Translations under genes and position numbers: made by a program
Assembly: GCF_903914075.1 (NCBI RefSeq)
Contig: NZ_CAIWNQ010000002.1
Span: 1-64,000 of the forward strand
DNA length: 64,000 nucleotides
Reading direction: 5' to 3'
Source: Ruegeria sp. THAF57
Lineage (GTDB): Bacteria > Pseudomonadota > Alphaproteobacteria > Rhodobacterales > Rhodobacteraceae
The notes under the pieces: generated by a model
What the model was told of the DNA's origin: nothing
What the model saw: the letters and a program-made list of their open reading frames with translations, nothing else
The model's database searches: none
Shown: piece by piece, positions 1-9,075 of the stretch
Layout of the letters: every line of letters starts with the position of its first letter
Position numbering within the stretch: position 1 is the stretch's first letter

Positions 1-414
1 TCTCAACTGTCTCTCCAGCCCGTCCGACCGTCTCTCCGATCCGTCAGCACAACCTCAGCTGCGCCGGTGAAGGGGGTTCTAAGGTTTACCCCACAAAGCC
101 GCAAGTGGAAAATTGCATATAGCGCGTTTTTTTTGCAATTCAGTTTTTTATAACTAAATAACAACTACTTACGTTGCGCCCATCTCGATGATTTTACACC
201 TATCTGCGAATATTGAATGAAGCACCAAGCAATCGCTACACCGCAACACCCAAGTTCACCCTATATATAGTGAGATTCACTACTCCACCCACAAGGCTGG
301 AACGAGTCGTTCTGCCTGATTTGAATCACGCCGGACCCAGAATCAGGGGTTCGACACTCAGCTTTGAGTAAAATGCCCGGCAACAATGGCCAGAGGCTTG
401 CGCAATCCAACTGA
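1..414. other. Intergenic/leader region, no gene seen
   Basis: No open frame of convincing length or composition runs through this stretch on either strand. It becomes AT-rich from about 100 to 290, with a poly-T run near 127 and a TATATATAG stretch near 262, in contrast to the GC-rich coding DNA that follows. It probably holds the promoter of the pxp operon starting near 415. I cannot assign a specific promoter or operator. Confidence 0.5.
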
Positions 415-1215
415 ATGCGGTCAGGTCGACCGAAAAGGAACGCCTTAGATTTTCACGTCATGATATCGCCAGACTCAGACCCCTTTCCAAGAATTCAACC
501 CGTCGGCTTTGACGGTCTGCTTGTCTCATTCGCGGATACCATGGCGGAGCCATCAAACCGTGCGGCGCTGGCCTTTCGAAATGCTTTGGACCTGGCCCAA
601 TGGCACGGCGTCATTGAAACGTCTGCTTCGCTGGCCTCGGCCTATGTTCGCTTTGACCCTGACCAGCTCCCTCACAAGGAAATTCGATCCCGTGTGTCCG
701 AGTTACTTGGGCAACAAAACTGGTTTGACGCCCCGATGCCCTCGGGCCGCAAATATTGGCGCGTCCCGACTGTCTATGGAGGGGACTTCGCACCCCAACT
801 GAACGAAGCGGCTGCCGCAGCCGGGTTGACTCCGGATGAAGTAGTTCGACGGCTCAGCGACTCGCGCGTGCGTGTTTTGACGATCGGATTTGCGCCCGGG
901 CAACCTTACCTTGGGCCTCTGGGGCCCGAGTTCAATATACCGCGTTTGCAAGAGCTGACCCCGATGGTGCCGGAAGGAGCGCTTGTTCTGGCCATCTCAC
1001 AGTTTGTACTGTTCTCGGGGCCGACGCCAACCGGCTGGCGGCATGTCGGGCAAACTGCTTTTCGCTGCTTTCGGCCCGAGACCCCAAACAGTTTTGCCCT
1101 GACGCCCGGTGATGAGATGCAGTTCTACTCTGTTACTGAGGAAGACCTGGAAAATATTCGCGCGAACGACTCTGACGGATCAGGCGGTGCGACATATCAG
1201 GAAATCGGGTCATGA
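415..1215 (+). CDS. pxpB: 5-oxoprolinase subunit PxpB (KipI/allophanate hydrolase subunit 1 family)
   Basis: This is the first gene of a pxpB-pxpC-pxpA operon. In the family, PxpA, PxpB and PxpC together form an ATP-dependent 5-oxoprolinase that opens the 5-oxoproline ring to give glutamate, disposing of a spontaneous glutamine by-product in the cytoplasm. Family features visible are the segment PFPRIQPVGFDGLLVSFAD at the start and the conserved motif TIGFAPGQPYLG about residues 156-167. The length (about 266 aa) is close to the family norm. The start is uncertain: ATG 415 and in-frame ATG 460 both lack a good ribosome site, and the extra 15 residues from 415 are not family-like. The 3' end overlaps pxpC by 4 bp (ATGA), implying coupled translation. 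Confidence 0.9.
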   Translation: MRSGRPKRNALDFHVMISPDSDPFPRIQPVGFDGLLVSFADTMAEPSNRAALAFRNALDLAQWHGVIETSASLASAYVRFDPDQLPHKEIRSRVSELLGQQNWFDAPMPSGRKYWRVPTVYGGDFAPQLNEAAAAAGLTPDEVVRRLSDSRVRVLTIGFAPGQPYLGPLGPEFNIPRLQELTPMVPEGALVLAISQFVLFSGPTPTGWRHVGQTAFRCFRPETPNSFALTPGDEMQFYSVTEEDLENIRANDSDGSGGATYQEIGS

Positions 1216-2210
1216 GCCTTTCCGTTCTTCGCATAGGGCCTGCTTGTACAGTGCAGGATCAGGGGCGTACCGGTTACTTGGATCAGGGTCTGTCCCGTTC
1301 GGGGGCTGCAGACATACTGGCCCTGCACGAAGGGGCCGCCTTGCTGGGCCAAGCACCTGCGTTGGCAGCTTTGGAAATGGCAAGCATGGGCGGTGAATTC
1401 GAAGCGACCGAACGCACACGCATTGCACTGACCGGCGCGCCGATGCAGGCGAGTGTCGACGGAAACCCAGTCATTTGGAATGCGTCGCATGAATTAGAAG
1501 CGGGACAGCGATTGACCATCGGCGCGGCAATACAAGGGACCTATGGGTATTTGCATATCGGCGGCGGAATTGACGGCGATATGTTCCTTGGCTCTCGGTC
1601 TGCCCATCTGACGGCCAAGATCGGGCGGACTGTACAGGTTGGTGACCGCTTGTCTGCCAGGGCCGGTTCAGGCGCTGTCGGGTTGAAACTGCAGCCAGAC
1701 GACCGATTTTCAGGCGGGGTGCTGCGGGTCGTCGCCAGCTTTCAAACCCCTTTGTTCGACCAAGATACTCTGGACCGGTTTGCCAATACGCGGTTCCAAC
1801 GCGGTGCCCGGGCTAACCGAATGGGAATACAGCTTGAAAGCACCGGAGAAGGCTTTGCCGCCAAGGGGCAGCTCAACATCCTGTCCGAAGTTATTACACC
1901 CGGCGACATCCAGATGACCGGCACCGGAAACCCGTTCATCCTGCTGCCGGAATGCCAGACCACCGGAGGGTATCCGCGCATTGCAACCGTCCTTCCGAGC
2001 GATCAGCCACGTGCTTCGCAAACGCCCGCTGGCGGACAGTTGAGGTTCCAGTTCGTCACCATGGATGAAGCCGTCGCCCTGCACGCGGCTTTCCAAGGCG
2101 ATCTGTCTCGCCTGCCTACTCAGGTTGAACCTCTGATCCGGGACCCACATGACATCCCTGACTTGTTGTCTTACCAATTGGTCGGCGGAATGATCTCTGC
2201 CACAGATTAA
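1212..2210 (+). CDS. pxpC: 5-oxoprolinase subunit PxpC (KipA/allophanate hydrolase subunit 2 family)
   Basis: Second subunit of the 5-oxoprolinase complex, a biotin-independent carboxyltransferase-like (AHS2) protein of 332 aa. The N-terminus VQDQGRTGYLDQGLSRSGAA and the motifs YLHIGGGID (about residues 113-121) and GDIQMTGTGNPFILLPECQT (about 232-251) are typical of the family. It starts at an ATG that overlaps the pxpB stop and is followed after 12 bp by the pxpA ATG, so the three genes form one transcription unit. By context it acts with PxpB to activate 5-oxoproline for cleavage. KipI/KipA homologues in Bacillus regulate a kinase, but presence of pxpA next door favours the metabolic role. 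Confidence 0.92.
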   Translation: MSLSVLRIGPACTVQDQGRTGYLDQGLSRSGAADILALHEGAALLGQAPALAALEMASMGGEFEATERTRIALTGAPMQASVDGNPVIWNASHELEAGQRLTIGAAIQGTYGYLHIGGGIDGDMFLGSRSAHLTAKIGRTVQVGDRLSARAGSGAVGLKLQPDDRFSGGVLRVVASFQTPLFDQDTLDRFANTRFQRGARANRMGIQLESTGEGFAAKGQLNILSEVITPGDIQMTGTGNPFILLPECQTTGGYPRIATVLPSDQPRASQTPAGGQLRFQFVTMDEAVALHAAFQGDLSRLPTQVEPLIRDPHDIPDLLSYQLVGGMISATD

Positions 2211-2222
2211 GGAGTTTTGCCG

Positions 2223-2984
2223 ATGCCCAGCGTTGATCTGAATGCAGATATGGGAGAGAGCTTTGGCCCATGGAACATGGGTGATGATGCAAGCCTGCTC
2301 AAGATAATCACCTCGGCTAACATTGCCTGCGGCTATCACGCCGGTGATCCGGACGTAATGGCACAAACGATGACACAAGCGGCAGAAAACAACGTCGGCA
2401 TTGGCGCTCATCCGGGGTTTCCCGACCTTCAGGGATTTGGCCGCCGCAACATGAAAATCCCACATGACAGTCTGCGCAATCTGGTCCGGTATCAGCTGGG
2501 CGCAGCCATAGGAATTGCCAAGGCTGTTGGCACCAAGGTCCGGCACCTCAAGCTGCATGGCGCACTGGCCAATATGTGTTCGGTCGACATCGACATGGCG
2601 CGGGCTTGTTATCAGGGTGCTCTGGACGTGGACCCGGACATTATAATCATGGTTTTGGCCGTGACCAAACAGGAAGACGCCGTGCGCGAACTGAACTGCA
2701 AATGGGTCGGAGAGATTTTTGCAGACCGCGCCTATAACGACGACGGAACTCTGGTCGACCGCAGCAAACCCGGCGCGGTCATCCATGACCCGGAACTGGC
2801 CGGTCCGCGCATTGTGAATATGGTTCAGGAAGGCGCCATCATTACCGAATCCGGCAAACGACTGGAAACGTCGATCGACACCATCTGTCTGCATGGTGAC
2901 GGGCCAACTGCCGTGCAGATTGCCCGCTCGGTTCGGGAAAACCTAATTGCGGGCGGCGTTGACGTGACAAAATTCATCCGTTGA
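2223..2984 (+). CDS. pxpA: 5-oxoprolinase subunit PxpA (LamB/YcsF family)
   Basis: Third subunit of 5-oxoprolinase, a LamB/YcsF-family TIM-barrel-like protein. The N-terminus DLNADMGESFGPW, followed by SANIACGYHAGDP and GIGAHPGFPDLQGFGRR, is the family signature. The motif KLHGAL near residue 117 and ICLHGDGPTAV near the C-terminus are also conserved. I chose ATG 2223 because an AAGGAG ribosome site lies at 2209-2214, with 8 bp spacing. A TTG at 2217 would add only two residues and sit too close to that site. The protein is 253 aa, the normal length. It is followed by a 150-bp gap before the next gene. Confidence 0.95.
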   Translation: MPSVDLNADMGESFGPWNMGDDASLLKIITSANIACGYHAGDPDVMAQTMTQAAENNVGIGAHPGFPDLQGFGRRNMKIPHDSLRNLVRYQLGAAIGIAKAVGTKVRHLKLHGALANMCSVDIDMARACYQGALDVDPDIIIMVLAVTKQEDAVRELNCKWVGEIFADRAYNDDGTLVDRSKPGAVIHDPELAGPRIVNMVQEGAIITESGKRLETSIDTICLHGDGPTAVQIARSVRENLIAGGVDVTKFIR

Positions 2985-3135
2985 TCAGGTTGGCGTAACT
3001 CGGCCACCCCATGTCGTGACTGTTGCCCGGTACGCCCCCAGGCCCTAGCATGTGCGTAACTGTATGATCTGAGTACCACAAATTCCGGTAACGATCCGCG
3101 CCGATCACGCGGCGCAACGGCAAGGAGCGCGCTTA

Positions 3136-4383
3136 ATGTCTTTTGATCTGATGTCTTACGAACCCCGCGGCGACAAGAAGAACTCGGACTTCTTCAACGA
3201 ATACTTGCCAATGATTTACGAACGCCGCTCAAGCTCGGGTATCGCAGATCAGGTCGGGCCGATGCGGGCCATTGTGCTTCAGGTGGAACCGGATGCGTTG
3301 TTCGACACGCTGGTCGAACTTTACGTGATGACCCCCTATCGCCACACCGCCAGCTATCTTGGGCGAACACACAAATTTTCAGTTCTGCATTCCCATGCAG
3401 ATTACCCCGCGTTGATCGTGATGGCTCCTCTCAGCCCGACATTCGAGGACTTCATTCCCCGTATCAACCGCATGTACCCGTTGGCCCGCAACACGCCTCA
3501 GACCCGGTATGTCGGCGAGGTATTCGCGGCCTCCGACCTGAACACGCTGACCAAAACTCTGGAAGGTCAGAACATACGGTTTGAATATAGTGGCGATACC
3601 GAGAATCCGTTTTACACGCTGGATGGCTTCCGCTTCACGACGCCTTCGGATTTCACCTGTAATCGGGTCGGTTATTCCACGCTGGATTTCAGCGACACAG
3701 ACAGTCTTGGCCTGGGAGACCGCGTCTTGCTCAGCGACGCTGAACAAACCCGCCTGAATCAGGCAGCCGCTTTTGGGTCAGACAGCAAGATCGCCCCTCT
3801 GATGTTGGGGATCGACCACCTTGCCACGCGGGTATTGGCCGGAGAGCGTGAGGATGCGATCCTCGAATTTCTCACGATGGTGCCTTATTATTTCTGGGGT
3901 GCGTACAACATCTTTGACATGAATTCGTCCACCAATGTGAACCGCAATCCGAATGTCGACGATGACAAGAAATCGCCTGCCAAGGTATTCACGGCGAACA
4001 ACACGCCCTCATTCGTGAATTCCTTTGCTAAGTTGCCAATGCCTACCGAAGACTTCGTGCGCAACTTTGGCCGCCGCCTGCACCATATGGCCGTCGAGAT
4101 ACAGGATGGCGACCACGGCGCTGGTGAAAAGAACGTCGATTTCGTCGTGAACACCCTCAAGGACAAGGGCGTGCCTTTCCTGGCGCATGTAGTTGGCGAA
4201 TGCAAAGACGACCCAAACCTGAAACAGATATTCTCAAAACACTCCAAACACACTCTGCTGATCACCGAGTATATTGAGCGCTGCCATCACTATGACGGCT
4301 TTTTCACCAAGGATAACGTCGCCGCACTGACTGCCGCCGCCGGTCAGGATGAACAATATCAGCACGGCCACGTCTTCGACTAA
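3136..4383 (+). CDS. HPPD-like VOC-fold protein (putative Fe(II) dioxygenase), function unknown
   Basis: I do not recognise a named gene, but the 415-aa protein has the layout of the two-domain vicinal-oxygen-chelate dioxygenases such as 4-hydroxyphenylpyruvate dioxygenase. The C-terminal half shows the expected two-His-one-carboxylate pattern: GIDHLATRV (H228), HHMAVEIQD (H317) and the segment KQIFSKH...LLITEYIER, with E378 where HPPD has its Glu ligand. The C-terminus FFTKDNVAAL also resembles the HPPD tail (GxGNFxAL). The N-terminal domain is divergent. A substrate cannot be inferred. It follows pxpBCA by 150 bp on the same strand, and a hairpin terminator lies just after its stop. Dioxygenase chemistry is an inference from ligand positions. 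Confidence 0.6.
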   Translation: MSFDLMSYEPRGDKKNSDFFNEYLPMIYERRSSSGIADQVGPMRAIVLQVEPDALFDTLVELYVMTPYRHTASYLGRTHKFSVLHSHADYPALIVMAPLSPTFEDFIPRINRMYPLARNTPQTRYVGEVFAASDLNTLTKTLEGQNIRFEYSGDTENPFYTLDGFRFTTPSDFTCNRVGYSTLDFSDTDSLGLGDRVLLSDAEQTRLNQAAAFGSDSKIAPLMLGIDHLATRVLAGEREDAILEFLTMVPYYFWGAYNIFDMNSSTNVNRNPNVDDDKKSPAKVFTANNTPSFVNSFAKLPMPTEDFVRNFGRRLHHMAVEIQDGDHGAGEKNVDFVVNTLKDKGVPFLAHVVGECKDDPNLKQIFSKHSKHTLLITEYIERCHHYDGFFTKDNVAALTAAAGQDEQYQHGHVFD

Positions 4384-4384
4384 G

Positions 4385-4413
4385 AAAAAGGGCTGCGAGT
4401 GTTTTCGCAGCCC
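4385..4413 (-). terminator. Rho-independent terminator between convergent genes
   Basis: A perfect 9-bp stem, GGGCTGCGA (4390-4398) and TCGCAGCCC (4405-4413), encloses a 6-nt loop. Read on the minus strand, the stem is followed by TTTTTC (4385-4389), so it should terminate the carboxypeptidase gene. The hairpin can also serve the plus-strand gene ending at 4383, though the plus-strand side lacks a T-tract. Confidence 0.85.
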
Positions 4414-4443
4414 ATGTTCAGTCTGAAGATTACATGTCGGGTC

Positions 4444-5856
4444 TTATGACGGCCCGATCATGAAACATGTCACGTTCCGTGCCTGAAGCCTGCGGCAGGC
4501 CAAATCAGCCTGTTCGCGGGTCATACCCTGAAACGTCGCATCAAAGCCGCGCGCGCTTTGGTTCACTTTGCGCAGCGTTCCTTCCAGAGTGGTCATTTCC
4601 GAAAGGGCTGTTTTCAACAGCACCTTTTCGGCCTCATACCGTGTTGTGTAGCGCCCGACATTCACGCCCCAGAGGTGCCCACCCGAGGTGGACAGACGTG
4701 TGACAATCTCCTGCTCGGGCTCGGGCTGTTCGACCGGGCCGGTAGAAGCAAGGACAAGATCTTCGGGACGGGCCGCCGGGCGGGTCGTATCCTCCGACGG
4801 GGTTTGTATATCTGCGGCGGCAATGGCTGCCGCAATCCCGTTCTGAATGCGCGTGCCGTTCTTCGCCGCGGTCGCCGCGACCGTGCCAGCCACTTGGACG
4901 GCGGCCCCCGGTCCGGGGCGCAGTACCGGCCGTAAACTGGTGGTCGGCGCGCCGACCAATCGCGCCACTTGTACATTCAGACCCGCATTTCCCGCATATA
5001 CAGGACGCGACGGTTTGCGAATGGGTGCCCGCGACGGTGCGCGGCGGAAACCCATGTCCAGCAGTTCCGCCACTTTGGCATTTCGCGACGCGCCGGATTT
5101 ACCGCCAAATACCGTGGCAATGATCCGTTCGTCTTTGCGTTTGGCTGAGGCGACAAGGTTAAAGCCTGCTGCCCGCGTGTATCCGGTCTTGATCCCATCT
5201 GCTCCCCGATAAGCGGCCAGTAACCGGCGGTTCGTGTTGGGCACCGTCTTGATCCCGGCATGGGTCGATTGGCGCGAAAACAGGTTATAATACTGCGGGT
5301 AATCATACAGCAGATGCCGGCCCAGCGTGGTCATGTCTCGCGCGGTCGACAAGTGACCCGATTCCGTCAATCCGTGAGCGTTCTTGAAGGTCGTACGGCT
5401 CATGCCCATGGCTTTGGCAGTCCGTGTCATGCGGCGGGCAAACGCTGCTTCGGACCCGCTGATGGCGATGCCAATTGCCGTGGCCGCGTCATTGGCCGAT
5501 TTAACGGCAGCGGCGCGGATCAGATACCGGAACGCGATCGTCTGGCCCGTGCGAAGACCCAGTTTCGAGGGGGGTTCGGACGACGCTTTCTTGGTAATGC
5601 GAACCGGGGTGTCCAGCTCGATCTCACCGTTTCGCACGGCCTCAAACGCGATATAGAGCGTCATCATCTTGGTCAGCGATGCGGGGTGAAGCCGGGTGTC
5701 GGCGTTGCGCGAATGAAGCACCTCACCGGTGCGCGCGTCGATCACCATGGCCGCATAGGGTGCCGCAAATGACTTGAGCGGTGCAAAAGCAAGCAACCAC
5801 ACGAATGCTATAAGAATAAAGCCCATCCGGGCCGGAACTGTCCGCCGAACCTGCAC
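4444..5856 (-). CDS. Serine-type D-Ala-D-Ala carboxypeptidase with C-terminal SPOR domain
   Basis: A low-molecular-mass penicillin-binding protein (peptidase S11, DacA/DacC/DacF type) that trims the terminal D-Ala from peptidoglycan stem peptides in the periplasm. The 470-aa protein has an N-terminal signal/anchor (about residues 10-32), then the three active-site motifs: SLTK (Ser nucleophile near residue 60), SAND (SxN, near 119) and KTG (in GIKTGYTRAAG, near 221). A proline- and alanine-rich linker leads to a C-terminal SPOR domain of about 80 residues, which in this fold binds denuded peptidoglycan at septa. This architecture is common in Rhodobacterales. It is monocistronic by spacing and has a terminator at 4385-4413. 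Confidence 0.93.
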   Translation of the reverse strand: MQVRRTVPARMGFILIAFVWLLAFAPLKSFAAPYAAMVIDARTGEVLHSRNADTRLHPASLTKMMTLYIAFEAVRNGEIELDTPVRITKKASSEPPSKLGLRTGQTIAFRYLIRAAAVKSANDAATAIGIAISGSEAAFARRMTRTAKAMGMSRTTFKNAHGLTESGHLSTARDMTTLGRHLLYDYPQYYNLFSRQSTHAGIKTVPNTNRRLLAAYRGADGIKTGYTRAAGFNLVASAKRKDERIIATVFGGKSGASRNAKVAELLDMGFRRAPSRAPIRKPSRPVYAGNAGLNVQVARLVGAPTTSLRPVLRPGPGAAVQVAGTVAATAAKNGTRIQNGIAAAIAAADIQTPSEDTTRPAARPEDLVLASTGPVEQPEPEQEIVTRLSTSGGHLWGVNVGRYTTRYEAEKVLLKTALSEMTTLEGTLRKVNQSARGFDATFQGMTREQADLACRRLQARNVTCFMIGPS

Positions 5857-6106
5857 GATCTTTGCCTCTGTCTACCTCAAGCCGCCGGGTTTTCCCGGTC
5901 AGCAAATCAATTATTTTATTGTTCTTCAGGCTAACACAGAGACCCCATGAAATAAACCGAAAGCTGACAAATTCGTCGTTTTGTCGGCCACGCGGGAAAC
6001 ACCATATATTGTCCCGCTCGCGCTTCTCACCACTAAATCCGCCACATCCAAGAATACCGCCATTGTGACCGCTCTGATTTTCAAAAACTGAGACCTATCG
6101 GCAACA

Positions 6107-6808
6107 TCATCCGAGTGTCTGAACAAACCCTTCCAGCTCTCCCAGGTTTTGCAATTCCTTGAAGCGTGGATTGCCCAATGGTGTCTCTGCTTTTTCAATC
6201 TCCCAGACCAGTCCATGCGGAACATATACACCCCAGCACCCGGCCTGAATCGGGGCGACCACGTCTGAACGCATCGAGTTCCCTACCATCATCGCCTGCT
6301 TGGGCCCCTCGCAATATCGGTGGAAAATCTCTCGGTAGGTCTCAGGGGTTTTCTCAGAGACAATCTCGACTTCATCGAACAGCTCACCCAAGCCTGACTG
6401 GGCAAGCTTGCGTTCCTGATCAATCAGATCACCCTTGGTGATCAACACGACCTTGTGTGTCGCGGCCACGCCCTCGATCGCTTCGCGCGCATGGGGCAGC
6501 AACTCGATCGGATGGGCCAGCATGTCCTGCCCTGCTTCGATCAATTGCCGAATGACTGACGCGGGAACGCGTTCTTCGGTTACTTCGATGGCGGTTTCAA
6601 TCATCGAAAGGGTGAAACCCTTGATTCCGTATCCATAGTGTCGAATGTTGCGCTTTTCAGCGGCCAGCAAGCGCTCCAGCAGGTGGTCGCGCTCGGCGTG
6701 ATCGGCAAGCAATTCCGCAAAATGGCTCTGCGTCAGTTGGAAGAACCACTCATTATGCCACAATGTGTCATCCGCATCGAACCCGATTGTGGTCAGCTTA
6801 TTTTCCAT
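6107..6808 (-). CDS. HAD family hydrolase
   Basis: A 233-aa haloacid-dehalogenase-superfamily phosphatase, YjjG/Gph-like in size. Motif I is FDADDTLW near residues 9-16 (nucleophile Asp), motif II is the Thr in LITKGD, motif III is the Lys of KTPETYREIF, and motif IV is MVGNSMRSDV with its conserved Asp. A cap of about 90 residues sits between motifs I and II, giving a C1-type cap subclass. The substrate is unknown; such enzymes hydrolyse small phosphorylated metabolites in the cytosol. It is divergent from clpS, with about 90 bp of shared upstream DNA. Confidence 0.9.
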   Translation of the reverse strand: MENKLTTIGFDADDTLWHNEWFFQLTQSHFAELLADHAERDHLLERLLAAEKRNIRHYGYGIKGFTLSMIETAIEVTEERVPASVIRQLIEAGQDMLAHPIELLPHAREAIEGVAATHKVVLITKGDLIDQERKLAQSGLGELFDEVEIVSEKTPETYREIFHRYCEGPKQAMMVGNSMRSDVVAPIQAGCWGVYVPHGLVWEIEKAETPLGNPRFKELQNLGELEGFVQTLG

Positions 6809-6899
6809 TGCAAATGCGTCCTGCTGGCTCTTTTCTCTGACCCCTTAGACGTTATATAACCGCACAGATAAACCGAAGCCTGAATCGGACAGCCGTGTG

Positions 6900-7241
6900 A
6901 TGCTTATTGACCAATGGATGATGTCTGACAATTCCGACGACGATTCTGACTCGTCGGTTCTGGTCCAGACACGCCCCAAGACCAAACGCCCGCCGCTGTA
7001 TAAAGTCCTGCTTCTGAACGATGACTACACCCCGATGGAGTTCGTCGTTCATGTGCTTGAACGGTTCTTTGGAATGACACACGCCGAAGCGTTCGAAATC
7101 ATGCTGACCGTCCACAAAAAGGGCGTTGCCGTGGTAGGTGTATTCAGTCACGAGATTGCGGAAACCAAGGTCGGGCAGGTTATGGATTTTGCCCGTCGGC
7201 ACCAGCATCCTCTGCAATGCACCATGGAACGCGAAGAGTAA
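6900..7241 (+). CDS. clpS: ATP-dependent Clp protease adaptor ClpS
   Basis: ClpS recognises N-degron substrates and delivers them to the ClpAP protease. The 113-aa protein carries the family core: [20 protein letters not shown] (residues 37-56 approximately), the Asn-Asp-Asp and Met positions that line the N-degron pocket, [19 protein letters not shown], and the C-terminal [10 protein letters not shown]. The N-terminal 30 residues are acidic and flexible. The start is unclear: GTG 6897, ATG 6900, ATG 6918 and ATG 6921 are all in frame without a strong ribosome site. The 6918/6921 pair would give the more usual N-terminus beginning MSDN. Confidence 0.95.
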   Translation: MLIDQWMMSDNSDDDSDSSVLVQTRPKTKRPPLYKVLLLNDDYTPMEFVVHVLERFFGMTHAEAFEIMLTVHKKGVAVVGVFSHEIAETKVGQVMDFARRHQHPLQCTMEREE

Positions 7242-7271
7242 CGCCAGCGGCGGCTCTTATCGGATTTGCCC

Positions 7272-8237
7272 ATGTCCCCTCGCCTTGATCTTGCCCTGCA
7301 AAGCGGCCTTGTGCTGTCTCAACCGCTGACAATCATCGGACCGACACCGGCAAATGATCTGTCGTCTTTGTCGCGCAACACCCAAGTCGTTCAGCCCTTC
7401 AAACCGTTCCACGACCATTTTGCAGACCAGGGGTTTGTTGTAACGCCGCAATCTCAGGACCAGTGTCAGGATGCGATCGTGATCCTGCCCCGCGCCAAGG
7501 CATTGGCCCGCAGCCATGTGCAGCAAGCCTGCACACGCGCATGCGGCGTGATCGTTGTGGACGGTGCCAAAACCGATGGCGTGGACAGTCTGCTGAAAGA
7601 GATCCGCAAGCGCACAGATGTTGAGGGGCCGATTTCCAAGGCCCATGGTAAAATCTTCTGGTTCCGCGGTGCGCCCAATGCGTTTGACGACTGGGCCGCG
7701 CCACAAACCCAAATGGCGGACGGATATCAGACCGCACCCGGCGTTTTTTCGGCAGATGGCGTCGATCCGGCGTCAACGCTGCTTGTGAATACGCTGCCGG
7801 ACAAAATCGGAGCACGGGTTGCTGATCTGGGGGCAGGTTGGGGGTTTCTCTCAGCATCGCTGATCCAAAAGACGGGTTTGCGCCATCTGCATCTGGTCGA
7901 AGCCGACCATATCGCCCTGACCTGTGCGCAGACGAATGTCACCGATGAACGCGCGCTTTTCCACTGGGCCGATGCTGTAAAGTGGAACGCGCCCGAAGCG
8001 CTGGACACCGTCGTCATGAACCCACCCTTCCACACGTCACGCAGCGCCGAGCCGGAATTGGGCCAAGGGTTCATCAAGTCCGCCGCCCGCAATCTGGCCA
8101 AACATGGGGACCTGTGGATGGTCGCCAACCGCCACCTGCCATACGAAGCAACTTTGACCGAAAGTTTTGCGCGTGTTGAAGAAGTATCCGGCGACGCACG
8201 ATTCAAAGTGTTCCATGCCTCTCGCCCTCGAAGGTGA
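7272..8237 (+). CDS. rsmC: RsmC-like class I SAM-dependent methyltransferase
   Basis: A 321-aa protein resembling RsmC, which methylates G1207 of 16S rRNA using S-adenosylmethionine. The N-terminal half is a degenerate methyltransferase-like domain. The C-terminal half is the MTS (small methyltransferase) domain with the SAM-binding loop VADLGAGWGFLS (about residues 183-194) and the catalytic NPPF motif in VVMNPPFHTS, followed by the family-typical ANRHLPYE. ATG 7272 is preferred over the in-frame TTG at 7266. It follows clpS by 30 bp, so the two may be cotranscribed. The exact methylation target is taken from the family. Confidence 0.82.
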   Translation: MSPRLDLALQSGLVLSQPLTIIGPTPANDLSSLSRNTQVVQPFKPFHDHFADQGFVVTPQSQDQCQDAIVILPRAKALARSHVQQACTRACGVIVVDGAKTDGVDSLLKEIRKRTDVEGPISKAHGKIFWFRGAPNAFDDWAAPQTQMADGYQTAPGVFSADGVDPASTLLVNTLPDKIGARVADLGAGWGFLSASLIQKTGLRHLHLVEADHIALTCAQTNVTDERALFHWADAVKWNAPEALDTVVMNPPFHTSRSAEPELGQGFIKSAARNLAKHGDLWMVANRHLPYEATLTESFARVEEVSGDARFKVFHASRPRR

Positions 8238-8273
8238 TCCCGGTTAACCTCCGCCTCAACCCAGGAGAATTGC

Positions 8274-9071
8274 ATGTCCTTTTCCATCGCTGGCAAAACA
8301 GCAATCGTGACCGGCAGCGCCAACGGCGTCGGTTTGGCCATCGGTCGTCACTTTGCGGACGCGGGTGCCAATGTCATGTTTGCCGATATGGACGAAAAGC
8401 GTCTGGCCGATGAACTGGGCGAACAGGCCGATGACAGCAACATTCGTTTCTTTGCGGGTGACCTGCGGGAAAAGCTGACGATCGCGAACCTGCTGTCCGC
8501 CACCATAGACGCGTTTGATCAGGTGGATATTCTGATCAACGGGGCGCGGCAGGTGATTCCGTCCGACCCTCTGGATACTGACGATGACTCGGTGCGGACT
8601 CTGCTGAACCAGAACCTGATGCCCGCTTTGCGGCTTAGTCAGGTTGTCGCCAAACGGATGATCAAACAGGCGGGTGAAAACGAAAATCCCGCAGGGTCGA
8701 TCATCAACCTGTCGTCGATTGCCGCCCGACGCACGCATCCGGATTTGATGGCCTATTCGGTTTCAACCGCCGCGCTGGATCAGATGACCCGGTCCCTGGC
8801 TGTGGCGCTGGCCCCGAGCCGCATCCGCGTCAACTCGATCGCACTGGGATCGGTGATGAGTGCTTCGCTGCAATCTACCCTGAAAGAGAACCGGGACTTC
8901 CGGGATGACATCGAGAAACACACTCCTCTTTCCCGTATCGCGGCCCCGACTGAGCTGACGGAAACTGCGCAGTTCCTTGCCTCGGACGCCGCCGGTTTCA
9001 TCACCGGCCAAATTCTGACCATTGACGGTGGCCGCACTCTGCTAGACCCCGTCGCAGCCCCGGCGCACTAG
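8274..9071 (+). CDS. SDR family oxidoreductase with Lys-to-Thr change in the YxxxK motif
   Basis: A 265-aa short-chain dehydrogenase/reductase with the cofactor loop TGSANGVGLAIG (about residues 14-25), the NAG-like segment INGARQ, the catalytic Ser in NLSSIAARR and a C-terminal SDR tail GQILTIDGGR. The active-site Tyr is present in AYSVSTAAL, but the Lys four residues after it, normally essential for proton transfer and ribose binding, is Thr (codon ACC). The enzyme may therefore be catalytically altered or inactive. A good ribosome site (AGGAGA) precedes ATG 8274. hemF begins 4 bp after its stop, suggesting one operon. Confidence 0.85.
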   Translation: MSFSIAGKTAIVTGSANGVGLAIGRHFADAGANVMFADMDEKRLADELGEQADDSNIRFFAGDLREKLTIANLLSATIDAFDQVDILINGARQVIPSDPLDTDDDSVRTLLNQNLMPALRLSQVVAKRMIKQAGENENPAGSIINLSSIAARRTHPDLMAYSVSTAALDQMTRSLAVALAPSRIRVNSIALGSVMSASLQSTLKENRDFRDDIEKHTPLSRIAAPTELTETAQFLASDAAGFITGQILTIDGGRTLLDPVAAPAH

Positions 9072-9075
9072 TCCA

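Noticed and set aside
1710-2894. Long minus-strand open frame (394 codons) opposite pxpC/pxpA
   Set aside because: It is antisense to two clearly conserved genes, and its translation has no motif and atypical composition.
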